Assembly: GCA_902728285.1 (NCBI GenBank)
Contig: CACVBU010000359.1
Location: 3,324,386-3,388,385 of the forward strand
Source: Clytia hemisphaerica
Taxonomy: Eukaryota > Cnidaria > Hydrozoa > Leptothecata > Clytiidae
DNA: 64,000 bases
Reading direction: 5' to 3'
A program made the position numbers and the translations under genes. Positions 21,470 through 32,509 of the stretch are shown here, piece by piece. How positions within the stretch are numbered: position 1 is the first letter of the stretch; each line of letters opens with the position of its first letter. A model generated the notes under the pieces. That model had not been told where the DNA came from and made no database searches. It saw nothing but the letters and a program-made list of their open reading frames with translations.

Positions 21470-22275
21470 GTTGAAAATTATATTCTAAGAAAATTGGTTT
21501 CGTGGAATGTGTTATCTAAAAGAATATTTAAATATTAAATAAATATTTTCTTCGCCTCATGTAAGTACAAAGCAAAAGGTTATTATCTTTATCTAGTTTT
21601 TCTTCCTTTTACTGCTCTATTATGACTTTGATTTAATTATAAGAACACATGTGCAAAATATCTAAAGTTATTCTTATACGCCCCTGTCTCCTTTATAAAG
21701 ATCCAAATGGTTAAAACGTTATTTTTAAACGTTTTTTGAATTAAATATAGGTCATTTAATTGTATCATTTTGTATTTATATCTGTATCATATCGAGTAAA
21801 GTGTCATACTACTTCTTGAGATTGGTTTGTAGGTCTTTATCATCTCAACTAATTCTTATAAATAAAAGTAATATGAATGAGCAAGCGAAATATTTTTCTC
21901 CTACGAAAAAGGGGTCGTTGTAAAACATGGATTAGCTCCATGGAGTACTCCAATGGAGTACTCCAATGGAGTACCTAATTTAAGGAGTACCCCCTAAAAT
22001 ACCTGTCAGAGCGATGAATATCACAAATTTGATAATCAACCTTTTCACCAGCTGTAAACTTCCAATTTATAGCAATCAAAAGAATTTCTCAAGTAAATTC
22101 AAACGTTTTACTATAAATTCGAGCGTTTGATTTGAATTCAGACGTTCAAATCAAAACAAAATTTTTCCCTGTAGGTTTATTTTAGCATGTACGTTTATTA
22201 TTTCCAATTTCATTTCCGCCTGTACGTTTATTCTGGTCTGTACGTTTATTAGGCACCCGATAGTACGTAAGTACA
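21470..22275. other. Non-coding stretch with short repeats
   Basis: The palindrome GGAGTACTCC recurs around 21945-21975, and TGTACGTTTATT recurs three to four times at 22170-22250. No gene is seen. Confidence 0.5.
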
Positions 22276-22277
22276 AT

Positions 22278-22650
22278 TCTTTCCATAAAATAAACCCAAA
22301 ACCTTGGTGGAACAATGAACTTTGCAAGAAGAAAAAACTCTGAAAACAATGTTCAACGCATGGAAAGAAAAAGGTTTTACCAAAGATACAAAAAATACAG
22401 AATTCAACCGTTACAAATTAGCCCGTAGAGACTTTCGTATCCTAATTAAAACCTGCAAAAACCAAGCAACTGCAGAACACTATGTGAAACTGGATAAAAT
22501 TAAACAATCAAACCCAAAATCCTATTGGAAAAACATACGTCTAGCAAAGGGACAATCACAAAAGCTATATCCGATCAATGGCAAAACATCAAAACAAGAT
22601 ATAAATCAAGCATTCAAAAACCACTTCGACAAACTCTTAAACACGCCATG
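22278..22650 (+). pseudogene. LINE fragment (endonuclease-RT linker)
   Basis: The frame reads NPKPWWNNELCKKKKTLKTM, then KEKGFTKDTKNTEFNRYKLA, then NPKSYWKNIR. This is the pattern found between endonuclease and reverse transcriptase of APE-type LINEs (PWW(N/D)..L, ..R..FR..., ..P..(F/Y)W..). Neither domain is present, so it is a short leftover rather than a gene. Confidence 0.6.
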
Positions 22651-22671
22651 AATTCACCAGATTGACAACAA

Positions 22672-22932
22672 TAAGTAAGTAAGTCTGCGACCGCAGTCGG
22701 AGGCAACCCAAAGGCTCCTCTTTCGATAGCTATCTACCCGAAGGTACGGGAGGGCGCCACTCTTTCTCCCTGGATTTCTCCACTTACCATTGATCCTTCT
22801 CTTAGTTGCTGAGCATCAAGCAGAGAGGCATCAAGTACCATTTTGGGAATCTTTGGTATGACCCGGCTGGGGGTTGAACCCACAACCTTGCGAACCGTAG
22901 CCAGATGCTCTACCACTGAAAAAGGGGCAAGA
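22672..22932 (-). mobile_element. tRNA-derived SINE
   Basis: On the minus strand a pol III A box (TCAGTGGTAGAGC, 22907-22919) and B box (GGTTGTGGGTTCAACCC, 22871-22887) lie at tRNA-like spacing after GCCCCTTTT. A body with CCCTCCCGTACC..GGGTAGATAGC and CTGCGGTCGC follows, and the tail is CTTACTTACTTA at 22672-22683. The 3' part recurs at 3985-4092. The tail repeat equals that of the LINE ending at 15067, which makes that LINE clade the likely mobilising partner. Confidence 0.8.
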
Positions 22933-23039
22933 GCGCCTCGCTCCGAGGGGGAAGAAAAAAAGAGAAAAGGGGAAAGGGGGGGAGGCAAGAAGGAAAAAAA
23001 GAGTGTAAAGCGGGCCTTAGGACCCGCGCGAAATTTTTA

Positions 23040-23920
23040 AAATATGGCTCTATCTACATCTTTCTTATTTTCCAGAAGTTAAGCGGAGTTGGTACAACGA
23101 AGTTCGCGCTATCAATTTGATGAATCCGTTTATCTATTTTTACTTTAGGCTTACTATTACTGAGGCTTGAGACAATAAATTCCTAATTTGGAGGCATCAA
23201 AGTGAAGTTACGCAAGTTAGGCAAACATTGACAGTACATGAAACAGATAAAAATTTGAAGTCGGAAAACGTTAGGCGCAGACGAGAATCGAAATCGCGAT
23301 ATTCTGTTTACGAGAGGAACACTTTACCTCTAAGCTACAAACACTACGCCCTGTACGGACATTCGAAATGTATGATGTTCATTATTCATTCTATGAATAT
23401 ATTGAAAAGAAATACAATTCGAAGGGATTCATTTTAATGCAAAGAAAAGTATATGAACTCGATTGTATATTCAGTTATTTCAGTTAATAATTTCGTGTTA
23501 TGTTATTTTTGGTAATTTTCTCATAAATCTATATATTTGAAGATTTTATATTTATTTATAATCTTCATAGTTACAAAAATGAAAAAAAATTATCTATTTG
23601 AGTATAGAGTAACTTTTGATGCACCAACTAGCTTCCACCTGTTATGATGGGTTGGGTTTGAACCAACTATCTTTAAGTACATTTTTACTCAAAAAAATAC
23701 TATTTCTACCAGCAAATATAATGTAACAAAACAAAACAGTGACTAGCTAATGAAAATCTAATCAAAACTCGTCAACTTTTATTACAAAATGAAAAATTTC
23801 AGCTTTCACTTTGATAAAGAAAGGAAAACCACTTTTCGACTCCATACATACATTTAAGATCGTTAAGTTATATTCATCGCTTAATTTGCTAGTCGTCACT
23901 AAGAACATCATACAAATGAT
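23040..23920. other. Non-coding stretch with tRNA-like remnants
   Basis: Apart from the tRNA-like segment at 23274-23350 and a B-box-like arm near 23650-23680 (GTTGG-loop-CCAAC), nothing is recognised. Confidence 0.4.
23274..23350 (-). tRNA. tRNA-like segment, probably degenerate
   Basis: On the minus strand the ends GGCGTAG and CTGCGCC pair as a 7-bp acceptor with one wobble. There is TAGCTTAGAGGTAAAG like an A box and a T-arm-like GCGAT-TTCGATT-CTCGT next to the 3' acceptor. The total is 77 nt. The part between D arm and T arm is too long and the anticodon stem pairs badly, so I read it as a tRNA pseudogene or SINE head rather than a working tRNA. Confidence 0.3.
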
Positions 23921-23927
23921 GAACATA

Positions 23928-24230
23928 GCAACCCCCTCTCACAGACCCGGTAGGGTTTTTCTGCCTCAGTTGGTGTGCAAATAACGGACTGAAACTCAAC
24001 GGGGATTGGTATTCTCATATTTATTTTGACTGGGAATTTGAATTCCATTGTTTTCGAGACAAAAGAATCAGTGGGGATGAAAAAAATAGTACAATATTTT
24101 GCAGTGAGGAATTGCTTATCTGATTATTTTCAGCGGAGACAGAAAATATAGTATAATTTTCCACTGGGAACGATGTTTTGGCAAATTTTTCCAGTGGCAA
24201 GGGGTCCGCGAGTCTGTGAGAAGGGGGTGT
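23928..24230. mobile_element. MITE family A, copy 2 (6-bp TSD AACATA)
   Basis: A 303-bp element with ends (GCA)ACCCCCTCTCACAGACCCG and CGAGTCTGTGAGAAGGGGGT. AACATA flanks it at 23922-23927 and 24231-24236. Ends and inner GGGGAT-type boxes match the copy at 3435-3658. The two independent insertions fix both the ends and the 6-bp target size. Confidence 0.78.
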
Positions 24231-24236
24231 AACATA

Positions 24237-24920
24237 CAAACATATAAATATATATTTAAATATACCTATGTAAAAATAAAAAAGTTTAAAAACCTTTGAG
24301 AATAAAAAAGTTTAAAAACCTTTGTGAGGGATGCTAAAAATCCAAATCAGGAAAGCAAAAATAATCATCAGTCTTGAATTTGGTCCTAGATTTTAAGCCG
24401 TCCACTAAAAGTACCATGATACTACATACTATACAAAAATATACAGTTAAAAATATAAACATATAGTTAAAAATATAAAAAATAGGTTCTATATAGGGCA
24501 TGATGTAGAGCATATACAAAATAATAAAAAATATATACCACTGTGTGATGTATGTGGGAGAAATAAAAATAAAAGGCAATGGAAACAACCTTTCATGGTT
24601 AAAACCTTATAACCTTGACAATTTGACAGAGAAGAAGTCAACCAACTCACCAAAAAACACCAATGTCAATGTAAAACTTCTTGATTCTTCAATTCAATTT
24701 TTTTGCAAGAAGCCCGACTTAGAGAATTAAAAAGTCTCTCCAATCTTGCAAACATTTGACATGGAAAAGGTGTCTCTTTTGAAAAAATCAATAATCAATA
24801 AAAAGAACGAAAGAACGTCAGATATAATCCGACAAGCAAGCCAACCACGACATATACGTTTCAATTACTCCAAACGTTCATAATGTCGCTAAAAGATTGT
24901 AGTTCGATAAAAATGGGTCC
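24237..24920. other. Non-coding stretch
   Basis: It contains a 27-bp direct duplication built on AATAAAAAAGTTTAAAAACC (24275-24326) and AT-rich sequence around 24410-24540. No gene is seen. Confidence 0.45.
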
Positions 24921-24923
24921 AAG

Positions 24924-26659
24924 TCACTGTTGTTTTGCAGCATTTTCCTTCTCTTTTTGCTCAGCTAGCCATTCACTGTACGGTTGGGACATTGTGTTTG
25001 GACACCATCTTTTTCCTTTGTACCAGCCGTGAGTGCCTTTCACCTGTTGCTTGCACATCTGGCATGTATGAGGCTTACGGGTTTTGGCTGGTTCCGGTGC
25101 AAGGGTCGGTGGTATGTTGGGTCGCAGAGTTGTCGAAGCTGAATTGAAGGGTGATGCCATACGGTGAAACAATGGATGTAGGCTTGGTTGTGAATGGTAA
25201 AGAGGTGACGTTTGTTGGTAAGGGTTTGACTGTGATTGTTGGAAAGGATTTGGTGCTTGATAGATGTTTGGATAAACTGGCGTGGGAAAAGGAACAAATC
25301 GAGGCCGTGGTTGTGCAGAAAATCGAACTTGTGGGATGCTTGGCGGAGCGAAGTATGATGGGATGGACTCTCGTTGTTGTTGTTGTTGTTGTTGAGGTCG
25401 TTGAGTTGGTGGCTTTGATTGGGTTGCAGATTCAGCAGGTCTCTTCCGTTTTCGAAATTTGAGCAATCCGGATCGATTTTGTGGTTCGGGAAACGTTGCC
25501 GGGGGTAGTGAGCTTTCGACAATCTGGTGGCCTGCTGTTTCCGGTAGATTTGAAGAAACAGTCACTTCGCCTGGCGGGTCTCTACCCTGCATTAAATTGA
25601 CGATCGATTCGGCTCTTGCCTTGTCTTTCTCCCAGATTCGTAGCGTGTGCTGGTTTATGCAAAAAAGCGTCATTGATGTTTCTTGATACACGGTGCTGTG
25701 GTAGATTCTCGACCGGATGTTGTTGTACTCTCTCACGATCCGCTGCCATCGTGATTCAAATTCGCATTGCCCGTTGACTGATTTGTTGCTATTCGTGGTG
25801 ATCTCGTTGCAAAGATAGATGCATATCGCCTCAACCAGTCTGCTCTTTGATGGGTAAAAAGCGGGACTCGCACCGGTAAGAAAAGCACGTTTCATCTCCA
25901 CAACTCCAACGTGACTTCCTTCTTTTTTCCTTGCAAACCGACCACGAGCAGGTTTTTTGACGATTGTTTTGTACGTGATGGGGCGTTTGTCGTAATCCTC
26001 CAGTTCATTGAACAAATTCACGATCTCAATTTTCTCTGCATTTGATACACTGATCCCTTTGACTTTTATAAGGGCTTTCGCCAAACGATCAACCTTACGC
26101 CAACCCGGTATTCCTTTGGAATCAGTTGCATCATTATCTCCTGCTTCTGTTAGATCTTGTTTGTCGTTTTCTTCATCCTCCGGAGACGGTGGAAGTTCTT
26201 CCGGGATCTCTGTGTCAGAAGAATCGTCACTTTCCACTCCTGAATCCAAGTTGACTCCATCGTCGATGTTGTTGTCGATATAATCCTCGTCGAACCGTTG
26301 GACACGAACTGCTGACAAGGTTCCTTCAGCTTGGGCTTTATCGAGTGCATCAACTACGTTTTGGCGAAACAGATACTCCATACCAAAGATCTCATCAGAT
26401 AGTTTGGGTGGGGGTCTCTCTTCGTTGAATCTTTCACCATGCACTTCAAGGTGGAGCAGATTGAACTTTTCAACCAACTTAGAGTCAAAGCAACGCATCT
26501 CATCCTTAGTTCCATCGATAGCATTTCTTCTCAAGGTGTTCCACCGAGCAAGTCCATCGAGGAGATATGCTTGAAAGTTGACAGCATTGGCACTAGTGCC
26601 CGGTATAAAGTTGCGTAGATGGTGACTCTCGAACGGGAATTTTATACACAATACCCATG
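24924..26659 (-). CDS. C-terminal exon of a DUF6729-type transposon-derived protein
   Basis: The exon follows an acceptor (TTTCGCTGACTTCAG) and reads WVLCIKFPFESHHLRNFIPG and on for about 578 residues to a TAA. Near the start, NFQAYLLDGLARWN and, later, FGMEYLFRQ match a block I know from large proteins that begin with a DUF6729 domain. A Ser/Asp/Glu-rich stretch follows (about residues 130-165), then a mixed basic helical region, a Gln run (QQQQQQQ), and a Pro/Gln/Ser-rich tail. It ends with a small zinc-binding-like motif (CQMCKQQ..KRWCPN). The frame is long and unbroken. DUF6729 proteins are thought to be TE-related and their activity is unknown. The matching N-terminal region lies upstream at 27567-28060. 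Confidence 0.6.
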
Positions 26660-27040
26660 CTGAAGTCAGCGAAACTCAAGGGGATTAACGCATGGTCAAA
26701 ATTCTTGTAAAGATACAAATAATTTTTAGAAATTCATTTAGTACTCAAAAGAAGCGAATAATGAGTAGAAAAGGTTTAGTCTAGGGTACAAATTTTACGA
26801 AATTCTTTCTACTACTTTTTCGTTCTACTATTGAATTATTTAAATTCTTGTAGATGATCATCCCAAGTCCTGGAAGTCTTGCACTCCAAAGGCTTTCCAT
26901 ATGATAATTTTGAGTTTTATGAAGATTAAGTTTCAACCACTTCATGAAATGTAGAGAAAAAAAAAAAAAACTCGATTATTTTCGAATATTTTGATTATTT
27001 TCGAATATTTTTGACGAACGAAGGAGTTTTGGAAAAACCC
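26660..27040. other. Non-coding stretch between the two DUF6729-type regions
   Basis: AT-rich with an A-run at 26956-26970 and repeated GATTATTTTCGAATATTTT. Expected middle exons are not seen. Confidence 0.4.
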
Positions 27041-27420
27041 TTTCCTCACCAACAGTCAAACAACGATTGAATAATGTGAAAAAATTAACATAGAAAGTCC
27101 CGTTGCTCACCAACATTCAAACAACGGATGAACAACAATGGGGAAAAAACTTTAAATTGCCCGTTGTTCATCGACACCACAAACAACGAGTGAACAACGC
27201 TAAAAATCATTTTAAAAAAGACTGTTGTTCACCGACGCTCGAACAACGGGTGAACGACAGACTTAGAAAAGCTTTGAGAATAACCGTTGTTCACCGACGC
27301 TCAATCAACAGGTGAACGACAGAGGGAAAAAGCTTCGAGACTAGCGTTGTTCACCGACACTCGAACAACGGGTGAACGACAGACTAAGAAAAGCTTTGAG
27401 AAAGGCCGTTGTTCACCAAC
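27041..27420. repeat. Self-complementary satellite, about 61-bp unit
   Basis: Units start at GTTGTTCACCGACGCTCGAA (27224, 27286, 27346, 27408), with more diverged units before. Spacings are 60-62 bp. Inside each unit GTTGTTCACC pairs with GGTGAACGAC, so every monomer can fold into its own hairpin. Confidence 0.8.
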
Positions 27421-27576
27421 ACTAACCCATCGATTTAGTGTTGATTGCAAAAAGTGAACTTTGTATCCGTTGATCATCGACGGGTAACAACGGGCTTTCG
27501 ACGTCTACCGTCGATGAACAACGACTACTAAACAACGCAAATGTCCGGATAATGACGGATAATGGGTTAGCAGTGT
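27416..27576. mobile_element. Probable MITE ending in AACACTAACCCAT
   Basis: The left end AACACTAACCCAT and the right end ATGGGTTAGCAGTGTT are inverted repeats with a small gap. The right end interrupts the DUF6729-type frame at ...CKHC. The inside keeps CGTTG/CAACG motifs like the neighbouring satellite, so satellite and MITE may share an origin. Confidence 0.5.
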
Positions 27577-28060
27577 TTGCAATCGTGCATATAACTGATG
27601 TTCGTCTTCATCCATGCTTCGATATGCACCTCTTTCAGTGAATTGGCGAATGCTGTTGGTGTGTTGCCAAGAGTGCGGGATTTCAAAAATGTGACCACTG
27701 CCTGATCAACTGAATACTTCAGTGTGAGGAGGGCTGGAAATTTCACTCGAATACCAATAGGGAGCTGATCGAGAATTCTTCTGTCCCAAGAATTTGCATG
27801 AACATTACAACTACGACACTCCATGTACTCTGTAGCCAGGTAGTACCAACCAGAAATATCAAGAACCTTCTAATTTTTGGATACAATCCTTTAGAAGTTA
27901 AGCTTTTCCTACAACTAGGGCACAAAAAATCCCAATTGTAAGCACGTCTGGGTACCCAAAGACACAAACGACGACGAAAGTATTGAACAGCTTCTGGTTT
28001 CAACGGAACGGTGCTGTTATTACTTTTGGACTCCTGGCGGCGGGTTGGGTTATACCACAA
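27567..28060 (-). pseudogene. DUF6729-like domain, frameshifted
   Basis: Two frames overlap on the minus strand. The first gives EAVQYFRRRLCLWVPRRAYN, then WDFLCPSCRKSLTSKGLYPK. After a one-base shift near 27872 the second gives VLDISGWYYLATEYMECRSC, then ILDQLPIGIRVKFPALLTLK, then RTLGNTPTAFANSL. The CPSC and CRSC pairs, LTSKGLYP, the LD.sgwYYLa.EY strand and LGN(T/S)PT match what I remember of DUF6729. The frame ends at the MITE boundary (stop at 27567). The gene is broken twice, by the shift and by the insertion. Confidence 0.6.
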
Positions 28061-28064
28061 TCTA

Positions 28065-29120
28065 ACAGGATTCGATAAAACGGATCTCTCCCCTGCCTTT
28101 CATCAAAAACAATACGACGATCCACTGCTGGTCAGCCAGGTTCAGATAATTTCTCCAGCTTTCAGGCATTCTCAAAGCGAAATCTTCATCAGTCTGCATG
28201 TATATAATGCAAAATTATATGAGAGATCATTGAAAGAACTATGTATCCAACATTAACATGACAACACAAAACAACAGTTACTCTTGACAACAAAAATCCT
28301 CAAAACACAATCAAACACAAACTCATGTGCGACTGAGTAACAATCAAGTATCATGGTTACTTGATGAATACACCAAATTAGAAACAAACAAAGCAAATAA
28401 ATATTTTTTGAAGCTATCAGTAATACTTCTGCTACAATTAAACACACTCACACCAGTCTTATGTCCAAAAATAAAAATTTCCAGATTTTCCAGATTTTAA
28501 CCTTTCCAAGCCGCTAACTTTTTTGAAAAAGGCTAAAAAGTTCATCATTTTTTTCTGGAAATTTATTCTTTCAAAGGACATTTTTTGACCATAACAAATA
28601 TGATTCAGGTATCAACTTTGGTATCGTTGGAAAGCTCTTTCTCTCAGCTATAAAAATAGCGGATTTTTTCTCTCTGAATTTCAAGTGGTCGGAGTTATGA
28701 CCAAAAGACTGTGATTGGTAAAATGGACCTTTTCAAGACGTATATATACGCCTTTCGCCTTCTAAGGGTTTAAAATGTCATTAAAGGACAAATCTGATAT
28801 AACAAAAAACTAGTATTTGATATTTCACATAATCCTCATCTTATTAGCTTGCATCATTCAAATAATTTATATTGACGGGAAAAATCTTTGCAAGTAGTTA
28901 AATTTTGTGCTTGCTGGGCAAATTCTACTCATGATATCAAATTGCTACTTTCTTAAAAAAGCACAAGCTCCTCAAAATTTACTTTCTGCAATAATATTTC
29001 TTTAAATGGTTTTTTTTTCCTATAACATCCAAATTAACTAAATCCTAAGAAGGAGATATGCAAGGGGAAGACCTTTTATAAAACAGTCATAAAGATTTCA
29101 TGAATCAAAATAATTAAACT
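28065..29120. other. Non-coding stretch
   Basis: AT-rich; it separates the DUF6729-like region from the mini-exon run. No exon with both splice signals was found. 28440-28760 has the unremarkable GGTATCGTTGGAAAGCTCTT type of repeat-like sequence. Confidence 0.35.
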
Positions 29121-29123
29121 TAC

Positions 29124-29958
29124 ACTTTGGGATTGAAGACCAGTTTGAGTCGTATGTGTCGCTTGACTTTGTTGGAGATTGGCTTGACCCTGTAAAAACA
29201 AATTCTTTGACATAAAGAACCTTTGTAACCTTTTATGTTGTAGTAAAAATATTCCAGTTTCTAAATTTAGCCATCCTTATTACTTTATTTACACGTCACT
29301 AATGCAACAAAATTTCAACTATCAAGATTACAGCAATCGTAAAAAACAGCTACACTTACTCAAAAGACTTACTAAAAATAATTTTGCAAAGTTTGCTTTA
29401 TTGATAGAAAGATCATCAAATAAACAAGATTGTATTCAAATAAAACCATTGAAAACATCATTTATTTTTTTATATTATCTCAAAATAAAACGTACTTGAG
29501 ATAGCTTAATTGGACTTGTCGCTAGTTGATCATGACTTGACAAAGTAGATGATGATGATGTGGAATCAGTTTGACGCTGTAGAAAAATTGAAAATATCTC
29601 AAAATATAAGGAACACAAGCGAAAGTAGAAAGAAAGTTAATGAGAATTTAAGTTAAAATCCTACATAAAATTTCATTAAGACAATTCTTCAGTCCCAAAA
29701 AATAAACCAAACTTACACTGAACGTTTGAGGTACATGTGAGAATGAATGAGTGTCGCTTGGTTTTGAATTGGTTTGACTCTGTAGAGAACAAAATATGTT
29801 TAGGAAAATATGAAGATTAAGAAATATATGAATATATCAAAACAATTGAATGTAAAAAAAAAAAAAACACTTACACCTAACGTGTGAGATACATTCAAAA
29901 GACGTGACGTTGACGTAGACGTTGATGGTTGATTTTTTTGTTGTGAATTGGTTTGACT
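29124..29958 (-). CDS. Run of four duplicated mini-exons, Ser/Thr/Gln-rich
   Basis: In transcript order the exons are 29958-29875 (84 bp), 29779-29717 (63), 29576-29496 (81) and 29189-29124 (66). Each follows a (T)ACAG acceptor and ends at GTAAGT or GTACGT. Every length is a multiple of three and all keep phase 0. They start with the same motif: SQTNSQQ, SQTNSKP, RQTDSTS and GQANLQQ, and continue low-complexity (for example PSTSTSTS). This is tandem exon duplication coding a flexible linker. They may belong to the gene that continues to 24924, since TE proteins often have such linkers, but this is inference. Confidence 0.6.
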
Positions 29959-30159
29959 CTGTAAAAAAGAAATCTATTCAAAATTATAGGTTATTTAAAA
30001 ATATGAGAAAAAGTGAGGAGTAATAACCACAAAAAATTCAGCCAGCAGAAATTAAAATGAGGAAATCAGTTATGTAATTATTGCAAAATCTAAGATTTCA
30101 TAATAAAATAAACAACAAAGTTTTATTTTTCATTCTTTTTGTGGTTGTTGTTTAATTTC

Positions 30160-30414
30160 TTATTTTTTGGAATGACAAAATCGAATTTGAGTTAATTTCA
30201 TACTTTGAGTTGTGATATCCACAAATACAAACATTTTTGTATTAATATACCAATATTTTGGTTTGAAGAATGAGCTGACAACCTTTGACCCTTTCCAATT
30301 CAGCCTTTCGCTCCTTGCTTTTTGGATGAGTTCCAGTGCCAAATCTAAACTTATGATCAGCAAATCTTCAAGTCTCTTCTTCCACTGTGAATTAGACAAT
30401 CCTTCTTTTGGCAT
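30160..30414 (-). CDS. Possible first exon of the mini-exon gene
   Basis: On the minus strand an ATG opens MPKEGLSNSQWKKRLEDLLI, then ALELIQKARSERLNWKG. It looks like an amphipathic helical N terminus and reads naturally up to about 30290. After that the frame turns to unlikely sequence, so a splice is expected near the AAAGG/GTCAAAG step, which is a weak donor. It lies 200-330 bp upstream of the mini-exons on the same strand. The family is unknown. Confidence 0.35.
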   Translation of the reverse strand: MPKEGLSNSQWKKRLEDLLIISLDLALELIQKARSERLNWKGSKVVSSFFKPKYWYINTKMFVFVDITTQSMKLTQIRFCHSKK

Positions 30415-30459
30415 GACTTATAATTATATTGAATTTCCAATATTATTTATACTGTAGCA

Positions 30460-32400
30460 TTGCTAAAAAATGTATGATATATATTAGAAAATGATGTCAT
30501 ACAATCATTTCTAAATCATAATTGGCCAAAATAAACACAATAATTATTTGATGTGTCATGTCCATAATTTCTATGGTTGTTTAGTTACAGAAAGTAATAA
30601 ACTGATCTCGCAGATATTAAATCATTCACTGGAATTAAATAAATAAATGATGGACTTATAACTGATATTAATTTGATATGCCAGACACTCTATAGAATCT
30701 ATTATGGGAAAGATCATATGAGTATTCAATGAGTCAATTATCAATCCCGATAACAGTCAGGGAAATCCCTCAATTGCGGTAGTAATTTTTTACTGCAATT
30801 GCGGTATAAACGTCACTTTTACATTTTTCATGTAGCGCAATTGCAGTATATTCAAGATAATAGAATTCAAGATTCCAGGAGAAAACACGCAATTTTTGTA
30901 CATATGATCATATCTTTTTAATGCACAGAAAAAATATTTTTTCAGTAGATTAGATTCTTTTAATAAAGAAAAGCTTCTTCTCATACAATTTTTTACAGTT
31001 GATGTTTGTTCATCTTTTTCGACCAGCACTATATGTAGCCGTTATAAGCCTTTGTAGGCTAACCACAAATGAAAACTACTGCAACTGCAGTATACCGCAA
31101 TTGAATGACAATTAATTACTCCAGCAGGAATCTTTGTAAATGATAACGTCATATAATTTGTTTTTTACAACACAGCTGTTAACTAGGTAAAAGATCATTT
31201 ATCCCGTTTGTACCGTCATGTTCTTTCATATGACTATTACTTATTGATCCTTACCTTCCAGATCATCAATCCTATAAAGTATATCCGTGTGACCACCTGT
31301 GATACGTAATCGATTGATACAAAATGTAATCCATAAACAATCTACTTATTATAACATCAATTGTAAAATTCATAAACTTGATCCAGGTGCAATGTCAATC
31401 AAACAGTCCGATTACCAAACCAAATCTAACAGTTATCAAACCAAGAAACTTTGGAAAAATGATGATTGTTCGATTGATCTGGCCGATGTTCGATAACGAT
31501 TAGATCATAGTTTGATAGGTTCCACATTCACAAACATTCATTCAAGCACTTAAATGCTCGTCAAACAACATTGAACAGTTTTTTTAATCAATCAAATTAA
31601 TCCAGTAAAAGTTCATACTGTTCGATTCAGTTCGACACCCATCGTTCAATTGTCAATTAAGTTCGATGAGTTTGATGGTTCAATTAAGAAAATCAAAGGT
31701 TGGGTTCACATCCCCTGGCTTGATGAGTAATCAATATCAACAAAATTGGGATCATAAGCTACCTACAGCTGACAGCAGTCTGGCAGTATATGATTACAAA
31801 AATTGAGATGTGAAGCAAGATTACGTATTCATTCATTCAAGCCTCCTAGAGACTTTGACTTGACCAACCAACCAACCCCATGGATTATTTACCAGTAATA
31901 GCTGGTATCAAATGTAACTATCTTGATATTAAAGGAACAACTAGAGAAATCAATCCATTCAAAGAAATTAGGTCTTTAAAATTTAAAAAAAGTTAACCAT
32001 AACTTTGGCTGCTTTATCCAGTGAAAAGTTAGAAAAATGCACCATTAAAGAGCCAAGTATCGATCTAGACATTAAAGGGAACAACAAAGAAGCTTTCAAA
32101 TGTCCAATTTGAAGCAATATCCAAGAATTTGTAGCCAAAAAAAGTTAAAAAAACTGCTCAGTGTGAAAGAAATTTCCAGCGCATTCCTTCGCTTAAGGTA
32201 GCCATTTTGTTTGTTTTGAAAAATTTCTGGCCGTGAAAATGAACCAATCAGAATCAGGCTAGGCGGACCAATCAGATCTGATTAAAATCAGAAAATCAGA
32301 CTTCCTATTGTTAAAAATCAGAAATTGCTATTGTTAAAATCTGATTTCAGGCTGATTTAAACAAAAGAAAATTCTGATTTCTGATTTGAACAATAGACCC
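30460..32400. other. Non-coding region with a MITE
   Basis: Apart from the inverted-repeat element at 30771-31109, I see AT-rich sequence, GTTCGAT-type repeats (31600-31690) and, at 32270-32400, repeats of AAATCAGA/TCTGATTT. Confidence 0.4.
30771..31109. mobile_element. MITE with GCAATTGCGGTA ends
   Basis: The left end is CTCAATTGCGGTA followed by ACTGCAATTGCGGTAT. The right end is ACTGCAACTGCAGTATACC followed by GCAATTGA. Both ends carry the box twice in mirror order. The centre has no coding capacity. The target duplication is unclear. Confidence 0.55.
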
Positions 32401-32403
32401 GGT

Positions 32404-32506
32404 TTGCGAGACACTCTTCTTTAAGAAAGTGGGATTCGAACCCACTAAATGCAAAGTTCCGATGTTTTGAAACCCAACGCCTTATCCACTGCGCCACGGA
32501 TTCATG
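32404..32506 (-). mobile_element. tRNA-related SINE head or tRNA pseudogene
   Basis: The minus strand has GTGGCGCAGTGGATAAGGCG (A box) and GTGGGTTCGAATCCCAC (a perfect T arm with B box), with a long middle part like a class II tRNA. The 3' bases after the T arm do not pair with the 5' end, so no acceptor stem forms. Confidence 0.5.
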
Positions 32507-32509
32507 CCA

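Noticed and set aside
25151..25462. Plus-strand frame rich in Val opposite the DUF6729-type exon
   Set aside because: It is the antisense of the Gln-rich part of the minus-strand gene (CAA repeats read as GTT).
32404..32506. Working class II tRNA gene on the minus strand
   Set aside because: The T arm and A box are good, but the ends do not form an acceptor stem and the anticodon arm pairs poorly; kept as a SINE or pseudogene.
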